Positions 20,363 to 27,397 of a stretch of DNA of 37,561 nucleotides are shown one piece after another. The stretch is from positions 1 through 37,561 of IMG/VR virus record IMGVR_UViG_3300036944_000431, one strand, 5' to 3'. The DNA is from a virus. The notes under the pieces were generated by a model. It was not told where the DNA came from, did no database searches, and saw only the letters and a list, made by a program, of their open reading frames with translations. Made by a program: the position numbers and the translations under genes. Each line of letters starts with the position of its first letter. The stretch's first letter is position 1.

Positions 20363-20556
20363 CTATGGTCGGCGGGCACGATGCCGAAGACTGCCCCAAG
20401 TGCGGCAGTGACGAACTCCGCCTCTGGCACTCACACCGTTGCCAAGCATTTTTTGTGATCTGCAAGCAGTGTGATCACGAAGCGGGGCGTGAGCGGTCGG
20501 AGCATCAAACAGTCGCAGTATGGAACCGTGAAGCATGGGCGAAAGGCCAGCCATGA
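20359..20556 (+). CDS. Second Lar-like zinc-ribbon protein
   Basis: This 65-aa protein has CPKCGSDELRLW (C12, C15), FFVICKQCDHEAG (C35, C38) and a C-terminal TVAVWNREAW, the Lar pattern of two CxxC knuckles and a WN-R end. It is only distantly like the 66-aa protein at 18786. It may act on a different restriction system. ATGA overlaps at both ends. Confidence 0.75.
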   Translation: MTMVGGHDAEDCPKCGSDELRLWHSHRCQAFFVICKQCDHEAGRERSEHQTVAVWNREAWAKGQP

Positions 20557-20756
20557 CGACGCCAGAGCAGATCGCGGCGGGACTTACGGAAAATCAAATC
20601 TGGTCAGTCCGAACAGGTCTTTGGCCCACTGGCAACCGAAGGCTCTCTACGATTGAAAGTTTATGTAAACTCGGACTTTGGCGGGCAAATGGTACATTTA
20701 CCCCACTATGCCAATCCGTCCGCGCAATCCTGAAGGAGCAAGCCGATGCTAAGTGA
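20553..20756 (+). CDS. Small winged-helix-like protein (hypothetical)
   Basis: This 67-aa protein has LTENQIWSVRTGLWPTGNRR, STIESLCKLGLWRANGTFTP and SVRAILKEQ, a helix-helix-wing layout like small phage winged-helix proteins. DNA binding is possible but not shown. Starts by ATGA overlap with the Lar-like gene. Confidence 0.6.
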   Translation: MTTPEQIAAGLTENQIWSVRTGLWPTGNRRLSTIESLCKLGLWRANGTFTPLCQSVRAILKEQADAK

Positions 20757-21039
20757 GCAGCAGATTGCGGCGCTTCCATCGGGAACACATGTTGCCGAAC
20801 ACCACTACGGCAACACATGGTCAGCAACGGTCTATTTTGGCGAGGGTGGCGAAGCTCGTGATGCAATGCGCTTGTTCGCAGATGCAGTTCGCACCGGCCA
20901 GCTTGTCGCAGTGCAGGCGGATGGTGCGACTGTGGAGCAGCGTTGCCCAAGCTGCGGCGTGAAGTTCCGTGAGATAGCGGATGTTGATGCGCACATTGCA
21001 GCCCTCGCACCCTTCACGAAAGGCCAGAATGATGGATGA
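20746..21039 (+). CDS. Small early protein with CxxC knuckle (hypothetical)
   Basis: This 97-aa protein begins MLSEQQIAALPSGTHVAEHH. RTGQLVAVQADGA is encoded by a 24-bp direct repeat also present in the gene at 21628. RCPSCGVKFREIADVDAHIA looks like a small zinc finger. It overlaps neighbours at both ends. Confidence 0.7.
   Translation: MLSEQQIAALPSGTHVAEHHYGNTWSATVYFGEGGEARDAMRLFADAVRTGQLVAVQADGATVEQRCPSCGVKFREIADVDAHIAALAPFTKGQNDG
20890..20913 (+). repeat. 24-bp direct repeat, copy 1
   Basis: Bases 20890-20913 (start CGCACCGGCCAGCTTG, end TCGCAGTG) recur at 21766-21789, and similarity continues as gcggatgNtgcga after a 2-nt length difference. Both copies encode RTGQLVAV followed by ADxA. 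The repeat marks a shared segment of two otherwise different small genes. Confidence 0.85.
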
Positions 21040-21256
21040 CGCAACCCTATTACGCTGCCTGTCAGCTATCGAGGACCGCTTGGCAGTCAAGATCGCAGAG
21101 CGCGGGCTTGTTACGCCAGACGCCGCAGGAAAGCGCATTCTACGCAGCAATTGGCATTTAGCCAGGAGCCGTGCCGATCTGTTCATGCAGATGGCGATGG
21201 AAGCTGAAAGTGGCGTTCAGACCACCAGCAAAGTCAACGCGAACGACGAGGGATAA
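21029..21256 (+). CDS. Small helical early protein (hypothetical)
   Basis: This 75-aa protein begins MMDDATLLRCLSAIEDRLAV. It is mostly helical with mixed charge. The double ATG at 21029 overlaps the upstream stop region. No recognised domain. Confidence 0.6.
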   Translation: MMDDATLLRCLSAIEDRLAVKIAERGLVTPDAAGKRILRSNWHLARSRADLFMQMAMEAESGVQTTSKVNANDEG

Positions 21257-21261
21257 GCGCC

Positions 21262-21459
21262 ATGCCTCGTCCTAAAATGCGCTGGAATGCTGCGATGATC
21301 GAGGCACTCAAGCAACTTCGTGCGCAAGGTGCATCGTCTATCGAATGTGCTGAACGTATTGGAGTTTGCTCCGAGGTTGTGCAGCAGAAATGCCGCGAAC
21401 TTGGCATCGACAAGCGTATGAACCGTGGCTTCATATCAGGCCGCGACAACAGAGTTTAA
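21262..21459 (+). CDS. GcrA-like HTH protein
   Basis: This 65-aa protein has MRWNAAMIEALKQLRAQGAS, then SIECAERIGVCSEVVQQKCR and ELGI. The spacing resembles the GcrA HTH (W-x-L-K-L-x-x-x-G-x-S-x-x-I-A). GcrA is a cell-cycle regulator in alphaproteobacteria that binds methylated promoters with sigma-70. This short form keeps only the DNA-binding part. The assignment is by pattern and moderate. Confidence 0.65.
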   Translation: MPRPKMRWNAAMIEALKQLRAQGASSIECAERIGVCSEVVQQKCRELGIDKRMNRGFISGRDNRV

Positions 21460-21502
21460 CCAATCCCGCAAGGGGTAGCCGTGGTGGTAATTGGCGGGAC
21501 AT

Positions 21503-21631
21503 TTGATCAGTAACACCCAACGTGGGCGTAAGCACGAGCGGTTCGAACCAATCAATGCAATACAGATCGCATGTCACAAATTGTCCGACAGGTTGCACCA
21601 CGGCTTTAGATTAAAGGAGCCAAACCCATGA
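21503..21631 (+). CDS. Possible small protein with TTG start
   Basis: A 42-aa frame begins (M)ISNTQRGRKHERFEPINAIQ and has a stop that overlaps the next ATG (ATGA), in the style of this operon. The RBS is weak (GGCGGG). It fills the 168-bp gap 21460-21627, which otherwise shows nothing but the RBS AAAGGAG for the next gene. Confidence 0.35.
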   Translation: MISNTQRGRKHERFEPINAIQIACHKLSDRLHHGFRLKEPNP

Positions 21632-21978
21632 CACTTGAGCAATTGAGCGCGGCTGCGACGGAGGGGGAGGCAATGTCGTATGCAAAGAGTATTGTCGAAG
21701 CCGTCGAACAGGGCTGCAACTATGAGGACAAATGCCTTGCAGTTCGTGATTGGCTCTTGAGATACCGCACCGGCCAGCTTGTCGCAGTGGCGGATGATGC
21801 GATTGAGCGGGTAGCGAAGATTGCAGCCGAAGCATATTTCGCCAGACAGGTAGACGCAGGCTATATCACGACGCCATGCACAGGCGGGCAAGATTGGATC
21901 AATGTCGCTACCGCTGTTATCGCAGCAATGAAGGACACCCAGCCAGCCCTCAAGTCACCAAAACCGCCGATCCTTTGA
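21628..21978 (+). CDS. Last gene of the accessory operon (hypothetical)
   Basis: This 116-aa protein begins MTLEQLSAAATEGEAMSYAK, has RTGQLVAVADDAIERVAKIA encoded over the 24-bp repeat, and ends with a Pro/Lys tail. A good AAAGGAG precedes ATG 21628. It converges with the winged-helix gene with only 4 nt between stops, and no terminator hairpin is seen there. Function unknown. Confidence 0.7.
   Translation: MTLEQLSAAATEGEAMSYAKSIVEAVEQGCNYEDKCLAVRDWLLRYRTGQLVAVADDAIERVAKIAAEAYFARQVDAGYITTPCTGGQDWINVATAVIAAMKDTQPALKSPKPPIL
21766..21789 (+). repeat. 24-bp direct repeat, copy 2
   Basis: Identical to 20890-20913. It lies in the same reading register of the gene at 21628-21978, 876 bp from copy 1. 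Recombination between copies would delete the three small genes between them. Confidence 0.85.
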
Positions 21979-21982
21979 CACG

Positions 21983-22312
21983 TCACCCCACTCTCACCGG
22001 AGTATACATCGCCCTGTCTGTCGGCTCCTGGATCAATTCAAACCAGCCGGCGTGACCAGACCTCGCAATCCGAAACGAACCAACCTTAGCCCGCAAGTTG
22101 TGCAATTGCTGATAGATCGCCGGATACGCCGCCTCTGGTTCATCATCCGGCAATGGCCACACTGCTTCGATCAGCGTCAGAATGTCAGTCGGGCGCGGGT
22201 ATCGCATGAGCATAACCAGCAATATCTCTGCCTCGGTTGGTGACAGGTGGATGCGAAAGCCGCTCACCCTGCACTCTTGGCGTTGATACTCTGGCCATGT
22301 CATGCGGATCAT
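21983..22312 (-). CDS. OmpR-type winged-helix protein without receiver domain
   Basis: This 109-aa protein has IHLSPTEAEILLVMLMRYPR, DILTLIEAVWP, AIYQQLHNLRAKVGSFRIAR and GWFELI, matching the effector domain of OmpR-family regulators (LTPTEFxLLxxLxxxxG, V-x-x-H-I-x-x-LR-K). There is no receiver or membrane segment. ATG 22312 lies 2 nt past the stop of the LamG fibre gene; a longer frame to 22375 would start inside that gene. It is the last gene of the late strand. Confidence 0.78.
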   Translation of the reverse strand: MIRMTWPEYQRQECRVSGFRIHLSPTEAEILLVMLMRYPRPTDILTLIEAVWPLPDDEPEAAYPAIYQQLHNLRAKVGSFRIARSGHAGWFELIQEPTDRAMYTPVRVG

Positions 22313-22314
22313 GG

Positions 22315-24408
22315 CTAGGTAATTCGAACAATCTCGGTTTGCGCCTTGATCACGAACGACTGCCCCGCCGCGCAAATGCCGACATAATGCAGGAACAAAC
22401 TTGCACCCGCGCCCACGACAACCGTGTTTGTCTGGTCAATCGTGCCGGTGCCTGTCAGGTCGAATACCGTCGTTCCGGTAAGCCCGACGCCATCCGATGC
22501 GGCGCGGCAAATGATGCGCGTGGCATTGTTGTATTCGATCACAGACCGGACGCGGTAAGACAGCGCAATGGTTGGATCATTGCCCAGCGCTACCCATGCA
22601 CGGCCATTGGTTCCGCCTGCCCGTGTCGTAATGCGAATATCATCACCGCTTGCGCTTGGATCACCGGCAACAGTCGGATCGGTTGACGCGGTGAAGAACG
22701 GCAAAGCGCGCCGCCCAACGAACTTGTCAGCCAGCGTAATGCCACCGACAACCGTTGGCAGCGTCGTGCGGAAGTCCCAAACATTGGAAGCGGACGGCCC
22801 TGTCCAAGCGGTGTTATCGCGCGCCGATGCAAACAGGGTGGAAGCTTGAGCGTCGGTCAATTCGGACGCCCAAACCTGCACACGGTAAATCTCGCCAACG
22901 CGGTTGATGTTGTTGCCCGCGAAATTGGCCGAGTTGACATAGACCGGCAGTGATGTGCCAGCCCCGCCATTGGTACGGTTGCCGTATGCCGGTTGGTTTA
23001 GATCGACATTGTATTCCTTGACGACATGACCGTTCAGCCAGACACGCCATTTGCCCGTGCCGTTGTGCGTCACGACTACGTGGATTGCATCGCCCTGACG
23101 AACCAGAACGCCCGTGTTCATGTTGTAGTAGTTGATATTGGCGTTGGTGCCGGTCCGTGCCCGCGCAAGGTAATTGCTATGGATCACACGCAGCACACCG
23201 CCGCGCCAACCGTTCGCATCAGGATCAGTGGCAAACAGGTAAATGCCGCCGTTCATCGTGCCAGCAGCGCCTTGGTCTGCACCATCGCCAAACATCAGCA
23301 GCGGGTTCGACCATGACGAAAAATCACCAGCACCGGGCTTGCCGTAATATTCGTATGAGCAAGCGCCTGACATGGGTAAGCCGCTGGTCAAAGTGGCAAG
23401 GCCATAGGTGCGACCGGACTTGGCAGTGACCGGCTCAACAGGTTCTGGCACAATAGCTGCGCCTGCGTCATCAAGCGATAGCACGATGTAATCAACGCCA
23501 GTCGTGTTGTAGGATGTTGGGAGTGTCAAAGAGCCACCAGACAGGCTTACAGGAGCCACAGGGGCCGTGCCGTTGAAGCCGTCACCGCTCTGCCCGTCGA
23601 TCACGATTTGCGGCACCACAGCCCCGCCGCCGCTTGTCCGTGTGGCGTCCAGAACGAATGCGACCTTGCCGTGCCCTGTCAGAACGCGAGAGCCTGCACC
23701 GTTGCCGGTAATGCGTTCAACCTTTACGCCTTCGCCGTTGATGAACGACAGATATTCGATGCCTTCACCAAGGGCAGGCGGCGTGTTTTCGTTGACCCAA
23801 ACGGAATCGGAAAGCGTTACGCCCGCATCACGAATAGCGATTGCGCTGGTTAGCGGCCCTTCGCTGATTGCGCCGGTGGGATTGGCTGTCGCACCATCCG
23901 TTGCCCACACCGATGACCGCGCGCTATCTCGCTTGCCAATGACCAGCGCGCTCCGGCGTGTGGTGAAGTCAAGCAGGCGACCGGACAGCGCGTTGCCGAT
24001 GATCGAGACTTCTTCGACAGCATCGCCCCCATTGGCCCTGATAGCCGCGTACCGATAGACCTTGGCGCTTACCGAATAGGACGCTTCAACCGAAAACTTG
24101 GCTTCAAAGAACGGGAGCCACACCGGATCTGTAGCGTTCGGCCCGATGATGTGCGCCGATGGCGTTGCGTCCAAACGCTGCGACCGGCCATGCCATGCCG
24201 TGCGATTGCGCCAATATGGGGCTTGGTCAGCCGCCCAAACATAAACCATATCCGGCACGAACGGCAGTGTGATTTCCTGCTTTGCGCCAGTGCCTGTGAA
24301 TGTGCCCGTAGCGGTGCGCAGTGGTGCTACGGCAGGAGGTGGACTACCGCCGCCACCGCGATAAGCCATAGAAAGCGTCAGCGCGCTTGATAGGGACAGG
24401 CCAGCCAT
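22315..24408 (-). CDS. LamG/concanavalin-type virion fibre protein
   Basis: This 697-aa protein has a Gly/Pro linker (YRGGGGSPPPAVAP) after a short N-terminus, then beta-rich modules. About residues 345-545 resemble a LamG/concanavalin jelly-roll (SYEYYGKPG, VVVTHNGTGKWRVWLNGHVV, VGEIYRVQVWASELTDAQAS), which usually binds sugars. The C-terminus is another beta module. It is likely a receptor-binding or adhesin-like virion protein. ATG 24408 overlaps the lipoprotein stop. Its place after the lysis genes is unusual for a tail gene. Confidence 0.8.
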   Translation of the reverse strand: MAGLSLSSALTLSMAYRGGGGSPPPAVAPLRTATGTFTGTGAKQEITLPFVPDMVYVWAADQAPYWRNRTAWHGRSQRLDATPSAHIIGPNATDPVWLPFFEAKFSVEASYSVSAKVYRYAAIRANGGDAVEEVSIIGNALSGRLLDFTTRRSALVIGKRDSARSSVWATDGATANPTGAISEGPLTSAIAIRDAGVTLSDSVWVNENTPPALGEGIEYLSFINGEGVKVERITGNGAGSRVLTGHGKVAFVLDATRTSGGGAVVPQIVIDGQSGDGFNGTAPVAPVSLSGGSLTLPTSYNTTGVDYIVLSLDDAGAAIVPEPVEPVTAKSGRTYGLATLTSGLPMSGACSYEYYGKPGAGDFSSWSNPLLMFGDGADQGAAGTMNGGIYLFATDPDANGWRGGVLRVIHSNYLARARTGTNANINYYNMNTGVLVRQGDAIHVVVTHNGTGKWRVWLNGHVVKEYNVDLNQPAYGNRTNGGAGTSLPVYVNSANFAGNNINRVGEIYRVQVWASELTDAQASTLFASARDNTAWTGPSASNVWDFRTTLPTVVGGITLADKFVGRRALPFFTASTDPTVAGDPSASGDDIRITTRAGGTNGRAWVALGNDPTIALSYRVRSVIEYNNATRIICRAASDGVGLTGTTVFDLTGTGTIDQTNTVVVGAGASLFLHYVGICAAGQSFVIKAQTEIVRIT

Positions 24409-24674
24409 TACTTGCGCTCCATTTCGTCTACCCACGCCTTCACGCCAGCAACAGCGGCCTTGCATGACCCCCACGCCGACCGCAGGCCGAGGATGTATTC
24501 CAAAGTCATCACATCGCGTTGGTCCTGCATTCCGCGCGGTGGCAGATCAGGCGCGATAGGTTCGTCAGCGCATTGCAGGAGAGCGACAGGGGGCTTAGCC
24601 ACCGCTGGTCTTGCTTGTCCGCAGGAAGCAAGGGTGGCCGAAGCCACCCCCACCAAGATTGCGCGCCGGATCAT
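24408..24674 (-). CDS. Lipoprotein, candidate outer-membrane spanin (Rz1-like)
   Basis: This 88-aa protein has a signal peptide MIRRAILVGVASATLASCGQ with lipobox LASC (Cys18), then a Pro-containing periplasmic part with two more Cys. With the membrane-anchored 94-aa protein two genes upstream it may form a two-part spanin that fuses the membranes at lysis. Separate rather than nested genes are known in phages. ATGA overlap with the upstream gene. Confidence 0.65.
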   Translation of the reverse strand: MIRRAILVGVASATLASCGQARPAVAKPPVALLQCADEPIAPDLPPRGMQDQRDVMTLEYILGLRSAWGSCKAAVAGVKAWVDEMERK

Positions 24675-24910
24675 GGGAAGTATTTCGCCACGGTAGCGCC
24701 CTTTCCGTTCATCACGAAAACCGCACCAAAAGGGCCTTCAATATCGAATTCGAAATAATCCGATGGTAAAGTGTCGAGGTTGACGCCGTGGGCAATAAAC
24801 TTGCCGACAGCAGGAACGCATTGTTCCCCATCGGGATTTACGCGGTGCAGTGTTTCGGCCTCAAAAAGCTGCTCATTGCCGTCTTTGTCGCGCTTGAGAA
24901 TTGTAAGCAT
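24671..24910 (-). CDS. Small hypothetical protein in the lysis region
   Basis: This 79-aa protein begins MLTILKRDKDGNEQLFEAET and has FEFDIEGPFGAVFVMNGKGA. It is cytoplasmic-looking, with beta-strand character and no membrane segment. A GGAGAAAACAA leader gives the RBS. A regulator or virion role cannot be told from sequence. Confidence 0.65.
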   Translation of the reverse strand: MLTILKRDKDGNEQLFEAETLHRVNPDGEQCVPAVGKFIAHGVNLDTLPSDYFEFDIEGPFGAVFVMNGKGATVAKYFP

Positions 24911-24950
24911 TTGTTTTCTCCTTCTATGCCACTGAACCCCGTGGCCGGGA

Positions 24951-25235
24951 TCACTTCTTGTTTAACGCGCGCAAACCATCAGCCAGCGGGTCATCAGACT
25001 TCGCCGCCGCCGTTCGCGCTTCGCTGTTCTTGGTTTCCACCGCAGCCGCTTGCGTGGCCGCAACCTGCCCCGCCGCATCATCGGCAATGGCATCCATGCG
25101 CTGGACCGCCGCAGCGTCCTCTAGGCGCGCCTGTTCAACCTGCCCTGCCACGTAGAGCCGGAACGCCACGAACAGCGCCACAACAAGCCCCACGCCGATC
25201 AGAGCGCGATGGTATCGGATGATGAAGGGGATCAT
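24951..25235 (-). CDS. Membrane-anchored coiled-coil protein, candidate inner spanin (Rz-like)
   Basis: This 94-aa protein has an N-terminal membrane segment (about residues 11-27, ALIGVGLVVALFVAFRL) followed by an Ala/Glu/Gln-rich periplasmic coiled coil (30-80), the layout of i-spanins. It lies after the endolysin and holin-like genes and before the lipoprotein. ATGA overlap with the upstream gene. Confidence 0.65.
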   Translation of the reverse strand: MIPFIIRYHRALIGVGLVVALFVAFRLYVAGQVEQARLEDAAAVQRMDAIADDAAGQVAATQAAAVETKNSEARTAAAKSDDPLADGLRALNKK

Positions 25236-25471
25236 TGCGGTTCATCCACAGTCGGGACCGGCTGCGAAGGCGGATTGTCCACCGTGACGGTCTTGTGCGA
25301 AGGGGTGCGTAAAATGCCGATCAAGCCGCCCGTGATCGTGCCAAGGCCGAACATCTCCACCTTGCCAGCGACAGACGGATAATTCGCGGCAAACACCAAC
25401 GTGCCGATGTAGACGACAAGCAGGGCAATCAGCGTTGCCAGGAATGCGATAAGTTGGCCGTGGTCTTTCAT
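25232..25471 (-). CDS. Small two-segment membrane protein
   Basis: This 79-aa protein has LIAFLATLIALLVVYIGTLV (about 7-26) as membrane segment 1, a second weaker one around MFGLGTITGGLIGIL (40-54), and a Pro/Asp-rich soluble tail (PPSQPVPTVDEPQ). It is a possible holin or antiholin component. It overlaps both neighbours. Confidence 0.65.
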   Translation of the reverse strand: MKDHGQLIAFLATLIALLVVYIGTLVFAANYPSVAGKVEMFGLGTITGGLIGILRTPSHKTVTVDNPPSQPVPTVDEPQ

Positions 25472-25746
25472 GCGTCTTCACCGCATTCAAAGCGAGCAAG
25501 AGCCGACGCCAAGACACCCTTACAAGCGAAGTACCCGCACTTTTCACCAAGGCCATGCGTCTGCCAATTAAAGCCCTCCGACACACCCTCGCGGTCATGC
25601 TGGCGAATTTCAGTGGCAAGCACGACAACAGCCATATTTGGATCAAAGCTATATGCGCCCGCCTCAATATCATCAGCAATGTTGCGCAATGCCTTGGCGA
25701 GATCGAACGCATCCGGCTTTGGTTTTAATTCGATAACGTTCATCAC
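25468..25746 (-). CDS. Conserved phage protein in the lysis region (hypothetical)
   Basis: This 92-aa protein begins MMNVIELKPKPDAFDLAKAL; its helix IADDIEAGAY and NMAVVVLATEI segment are familiar from small phage proteins, without known role. No membrane segment. ATGA overlaps on both sides. Confidence 0.7.
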   Translation of the reverse strand: MMNVIELKPKPDAFDLAKALRNIADDIEAGAYSFDPNMAVVVLATEIRQHDREGVSEGFNWQTHGLGEKCGYFACKGVLASALARFECGEDA

Positions 25747-26342
25747 ACGCCCCCCATAATCTGCTCAAGCATCGGCAAAATATCCAAAGGCTTAGGACGC
25801 ACAGGCCGATACGATGGCTTGGCAACCGACCAGATGGGTGTTGTCAGATCAGGCCACACACCTTCGAAAAACATCGCAGCATCACGCTTGCGGCGCGGGA
25901 TGATCGATGCTGGCTTGTTCCAATCGAGATAGGCCACGCGCGCTTGATCGATCAGGCCCGCTTTCCAGTGCTTGACCCATGATGCCCGCCCGATTGCGCC
26001 GGTATTCCAATGGAACGACAACGCGCCTGCAATCTCATGCTCTTTCAGCCGGTGCCCATCGAATGCCCGTTGCACCGTTGGCAGGTACCGCTCTTGCAGC
26101 AGCCAGATTGCCACCTCTAGCGCCCGTTCAACGCTGGTTGGCTTGTCGAGATAGCGCGGGTGCACTTGATGCCCCGATGCGTTGGTGACGCCCATGCTCC
26201 ACGTCCACACGCCCACGCTGTCTTTGTAGGCTTCCAGAACAAGCCCTTCTTCATGCGCCACAGCCGCAACGATGCGCGGGGTTAGCTTGAACTGGAGCGG
26301 GGGGGCTTCGACTGATAGGGTCACTTCCGTTCCCCCAGCCAT
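25743..26342 (-). CDS. Endolysin, GH24 lysozyme
   Basis: This 199-aa muramidase has HEEGLVLEAYKDSVGVWTWS. Glu32, Asp41 and Thr47 have the same spacing (9 and 6) as the catalytic Glu11-Asp20-Thr26 of T4 lysozyme, then SMGVTNASG. The second half has FHWNTGAIGRASW and RRKRDAAMFFEGVW typical of the P21/lambdoid type. The N-terminus has no signal or SAR segment, so it needs a holin to reach the cell wall. Its ATG lies inside the holin gene. Confidence 0.94.
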   Translation of the reverse strand: MAGGTEVTLSVEAPPLQFKLTPRIVAAVAHEEGLVLEAYKDSVGVWTWSMGVTNASGHQVHPRYLDKPTSVERALEVAIWLLQERYLPTVQRAFDGHRLKEHEIAGALSFHWNTGAIGRASWVKHWKAGLIDQARVAYLDWNKPASIIPRRKRDAAMFFEGVWPDLTTPIWSVAKPSYRPVRPKPLDILPMLEQIMGGV

Positions 26343-26614
26343 GACGACACGTCAAACCGTTCAGCCGCCTTGCGAACTGAAAAGATGATGCCCAGCGTTG
26401 CCGTTGATGCGATGCCAGATGCTACACCTGGATGATTGCCGACGATGTTAATCATGGCTTCAAAGCCGATGAACCCGCCCATGAACGTGACCGCAGCGCC
26501 GATCAGAACGCGCCATCCTTGCGTTTTGGTGAAGTATACGTACCCACCCGCCGCCGTTGCAGCGCCCGCAACTACTTGCGCCGTCTCATGCGAGAAATGA
26601 TTGCCCGCGTCCAT
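26321..26614 (-). CDS. Holin candidate
   Basis: This 97-aa protein has three likely hydrophobic segments (about 12-29, 34-55, 65-79) and a charged C-terminus (RKAAERFDVSSWLGERK), the class I holin layout. It lies directly before and overlaps the endolysin gene, the classic holin-endolysin order. It would form the pore that triggers lysis. Confidence 0.78.
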   Translation of the reverse strand: MDAGNHFSHETAQVVAGAATAAGGYVYFTKTQGWRVLIGAAVTFMGGFIGFEAMINIVGNHPGVASGIASTATLGIIFSVRKAAERFDVSSWLGERK

Positions 26615-26715
26615 TCAGTGCGCTTTCGTGTGGTAGATTGCCACATCTCGAATATAGTGGCCCAGCCAAGGGCTAAGGCTATCAAGCCGATCAGCAATGC
26701 GTCGGCCCAAGTCAT
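26572..26715 (-). CDS. Embedded membrane micro-protein overlapping two lysis genes
   Basis: A 47-aa frame begins MTWADALLIGLIALALGWAT with one membrane helix and ends in a very basic tail (RAIISRMRRRK). It starts inside the 153-aa membrane gene in another frame and runs 43 nt into the holin gene. A GGTGGGGG stretch lies 8 nt upstream. A helix with a strongly positive end suits an antiholin or lysis regulator. Real use is unproven. Confidence 0.45.
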   Translation of the reverse strand: MTWADALLIGLIALALGWATIFEMWQSTTRKRTEWTRAIISRMRRRK

Positions 26716-27076
26716 CCACAAAGCCCCCACCAATAAGAAGTTGCAGCAACGCACCACAATTCAACAGGGCGGCATAGGTCGGATAATTGATATACGAGCC
26801 AAGGACATACGCGACAGACCACCAGATATTGATGCCAGCCACAGCGGCAACCAATCTATCGCGCGGACGGTCATGCCATACCTTGACAGCAAAGACTGTC
26901 GCTAGATCAATCAGGATAAACGCGATAATCCGGTCAGCGCTGTGCAGATGCGAACCAGCAAGGAACCCGCCGATTAACGCGCCCGCAAGGATGAACAAGA
27001 CAGGCCGCACACCAGCCCTTGCAAAGCCACCTGCAAGTAACAGAATGCTTGTGGTGTAGATCGCAGCCGACAACAT
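26615..27076 (-). CDS. Multi-spanning membrane protein of the lysis cassette
   Basis: This 153-aa protein has four hydrophobic segments (about 3-18, 24-41, 48-64, 76-118) and a soluble C-terminus. It lies one base before the holin gene. It could be a second holin, a superinfection-exclusion protein or a membrane regulator of lysis. No family is recognised. Confidence 0.7.
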   Translation of the reverse strand: MLSAAIYTTSILLLAGGFARAGVRPVLFILAGALIGGFLAGSHLHSADRIIAFILIDLATVFAVKVWHDRPRDRLVAAVAGINIWWSVAYVLGSYINYPTYAALLNCGALLQLLIGGGFVDDLGRRIADRLDSLSPWLGHYIRDVAIYHTKAH

Positions 27077-27276
27077 CAGCCCGCGTCCTTTGGTGCGCGC
27101 GCCGCCGATACGGTGCCATTATCAAGGCCAGCGTCATCAATGCAATCTGTCAGCAGTTCGCACAGTTCTGCATCCAACGCGACCAGTTGCGCCGCGTAAT
27201 GGTGCATTAGGCGGGTTAGCTTCGATTGCTTGTTGCGGATGCGGACAATGCGCCGCGCCTTTTCGTTCTTATCCAT
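27076..27276 (-). CDS. Small basic helical protein (hypothetical)
   Basis: This 66-aa protein begins MDKNEKARRIVRIRNKQSKL. The N-terminal half is very basic and the C-terminal half acidic (ELCELLTDCIDDAGL). It starts in an 8-nt overlap with the upstream 42-aa gene. Function unknown. Confidence 0.65.
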   Translation of the reverse strand: MDKNEKARRIVRIRNKQSKLTRLMHHYAAQLVALDAELCELLTDCIDDAGLDNGTVSAARAPKDAG

Positions 27277-27397
27277 TGCCCATCACCTCCATTTTAACCC
27301 GCGCACCATCACGCCAGACGACCCACTTGCCCGGCGCGCATATCCGTTCCGCTTGGCCGCGCCACACGCGATAAATTGCTACCCATCTTGCTATCAT
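27269..27397 (-). CDS. Small Trp/Arg-rich protein (hypothetical)
   Basis: This 42-aa protein begins MIARWVAIYRVWRGQAERIC. The GGAGGGTGGG before ATG 27397 is a strong RBS inside the end of the fibre gene, and the ATG overlaps the fibre stop (ATGA). Function unknown. Confidence 0.55.
   Translation of the reverse strand: MIARWVAIYRVWRGQAERICAPGKWVVWRDGARVKMEVMGNG

Noticed and set aside
22313-22375. Longer start for the winged-helix protein
   Set aside because: It would begin inside the LamG fibre gene without an RBS. The ATG at 22312 lies right after the fibre stop.
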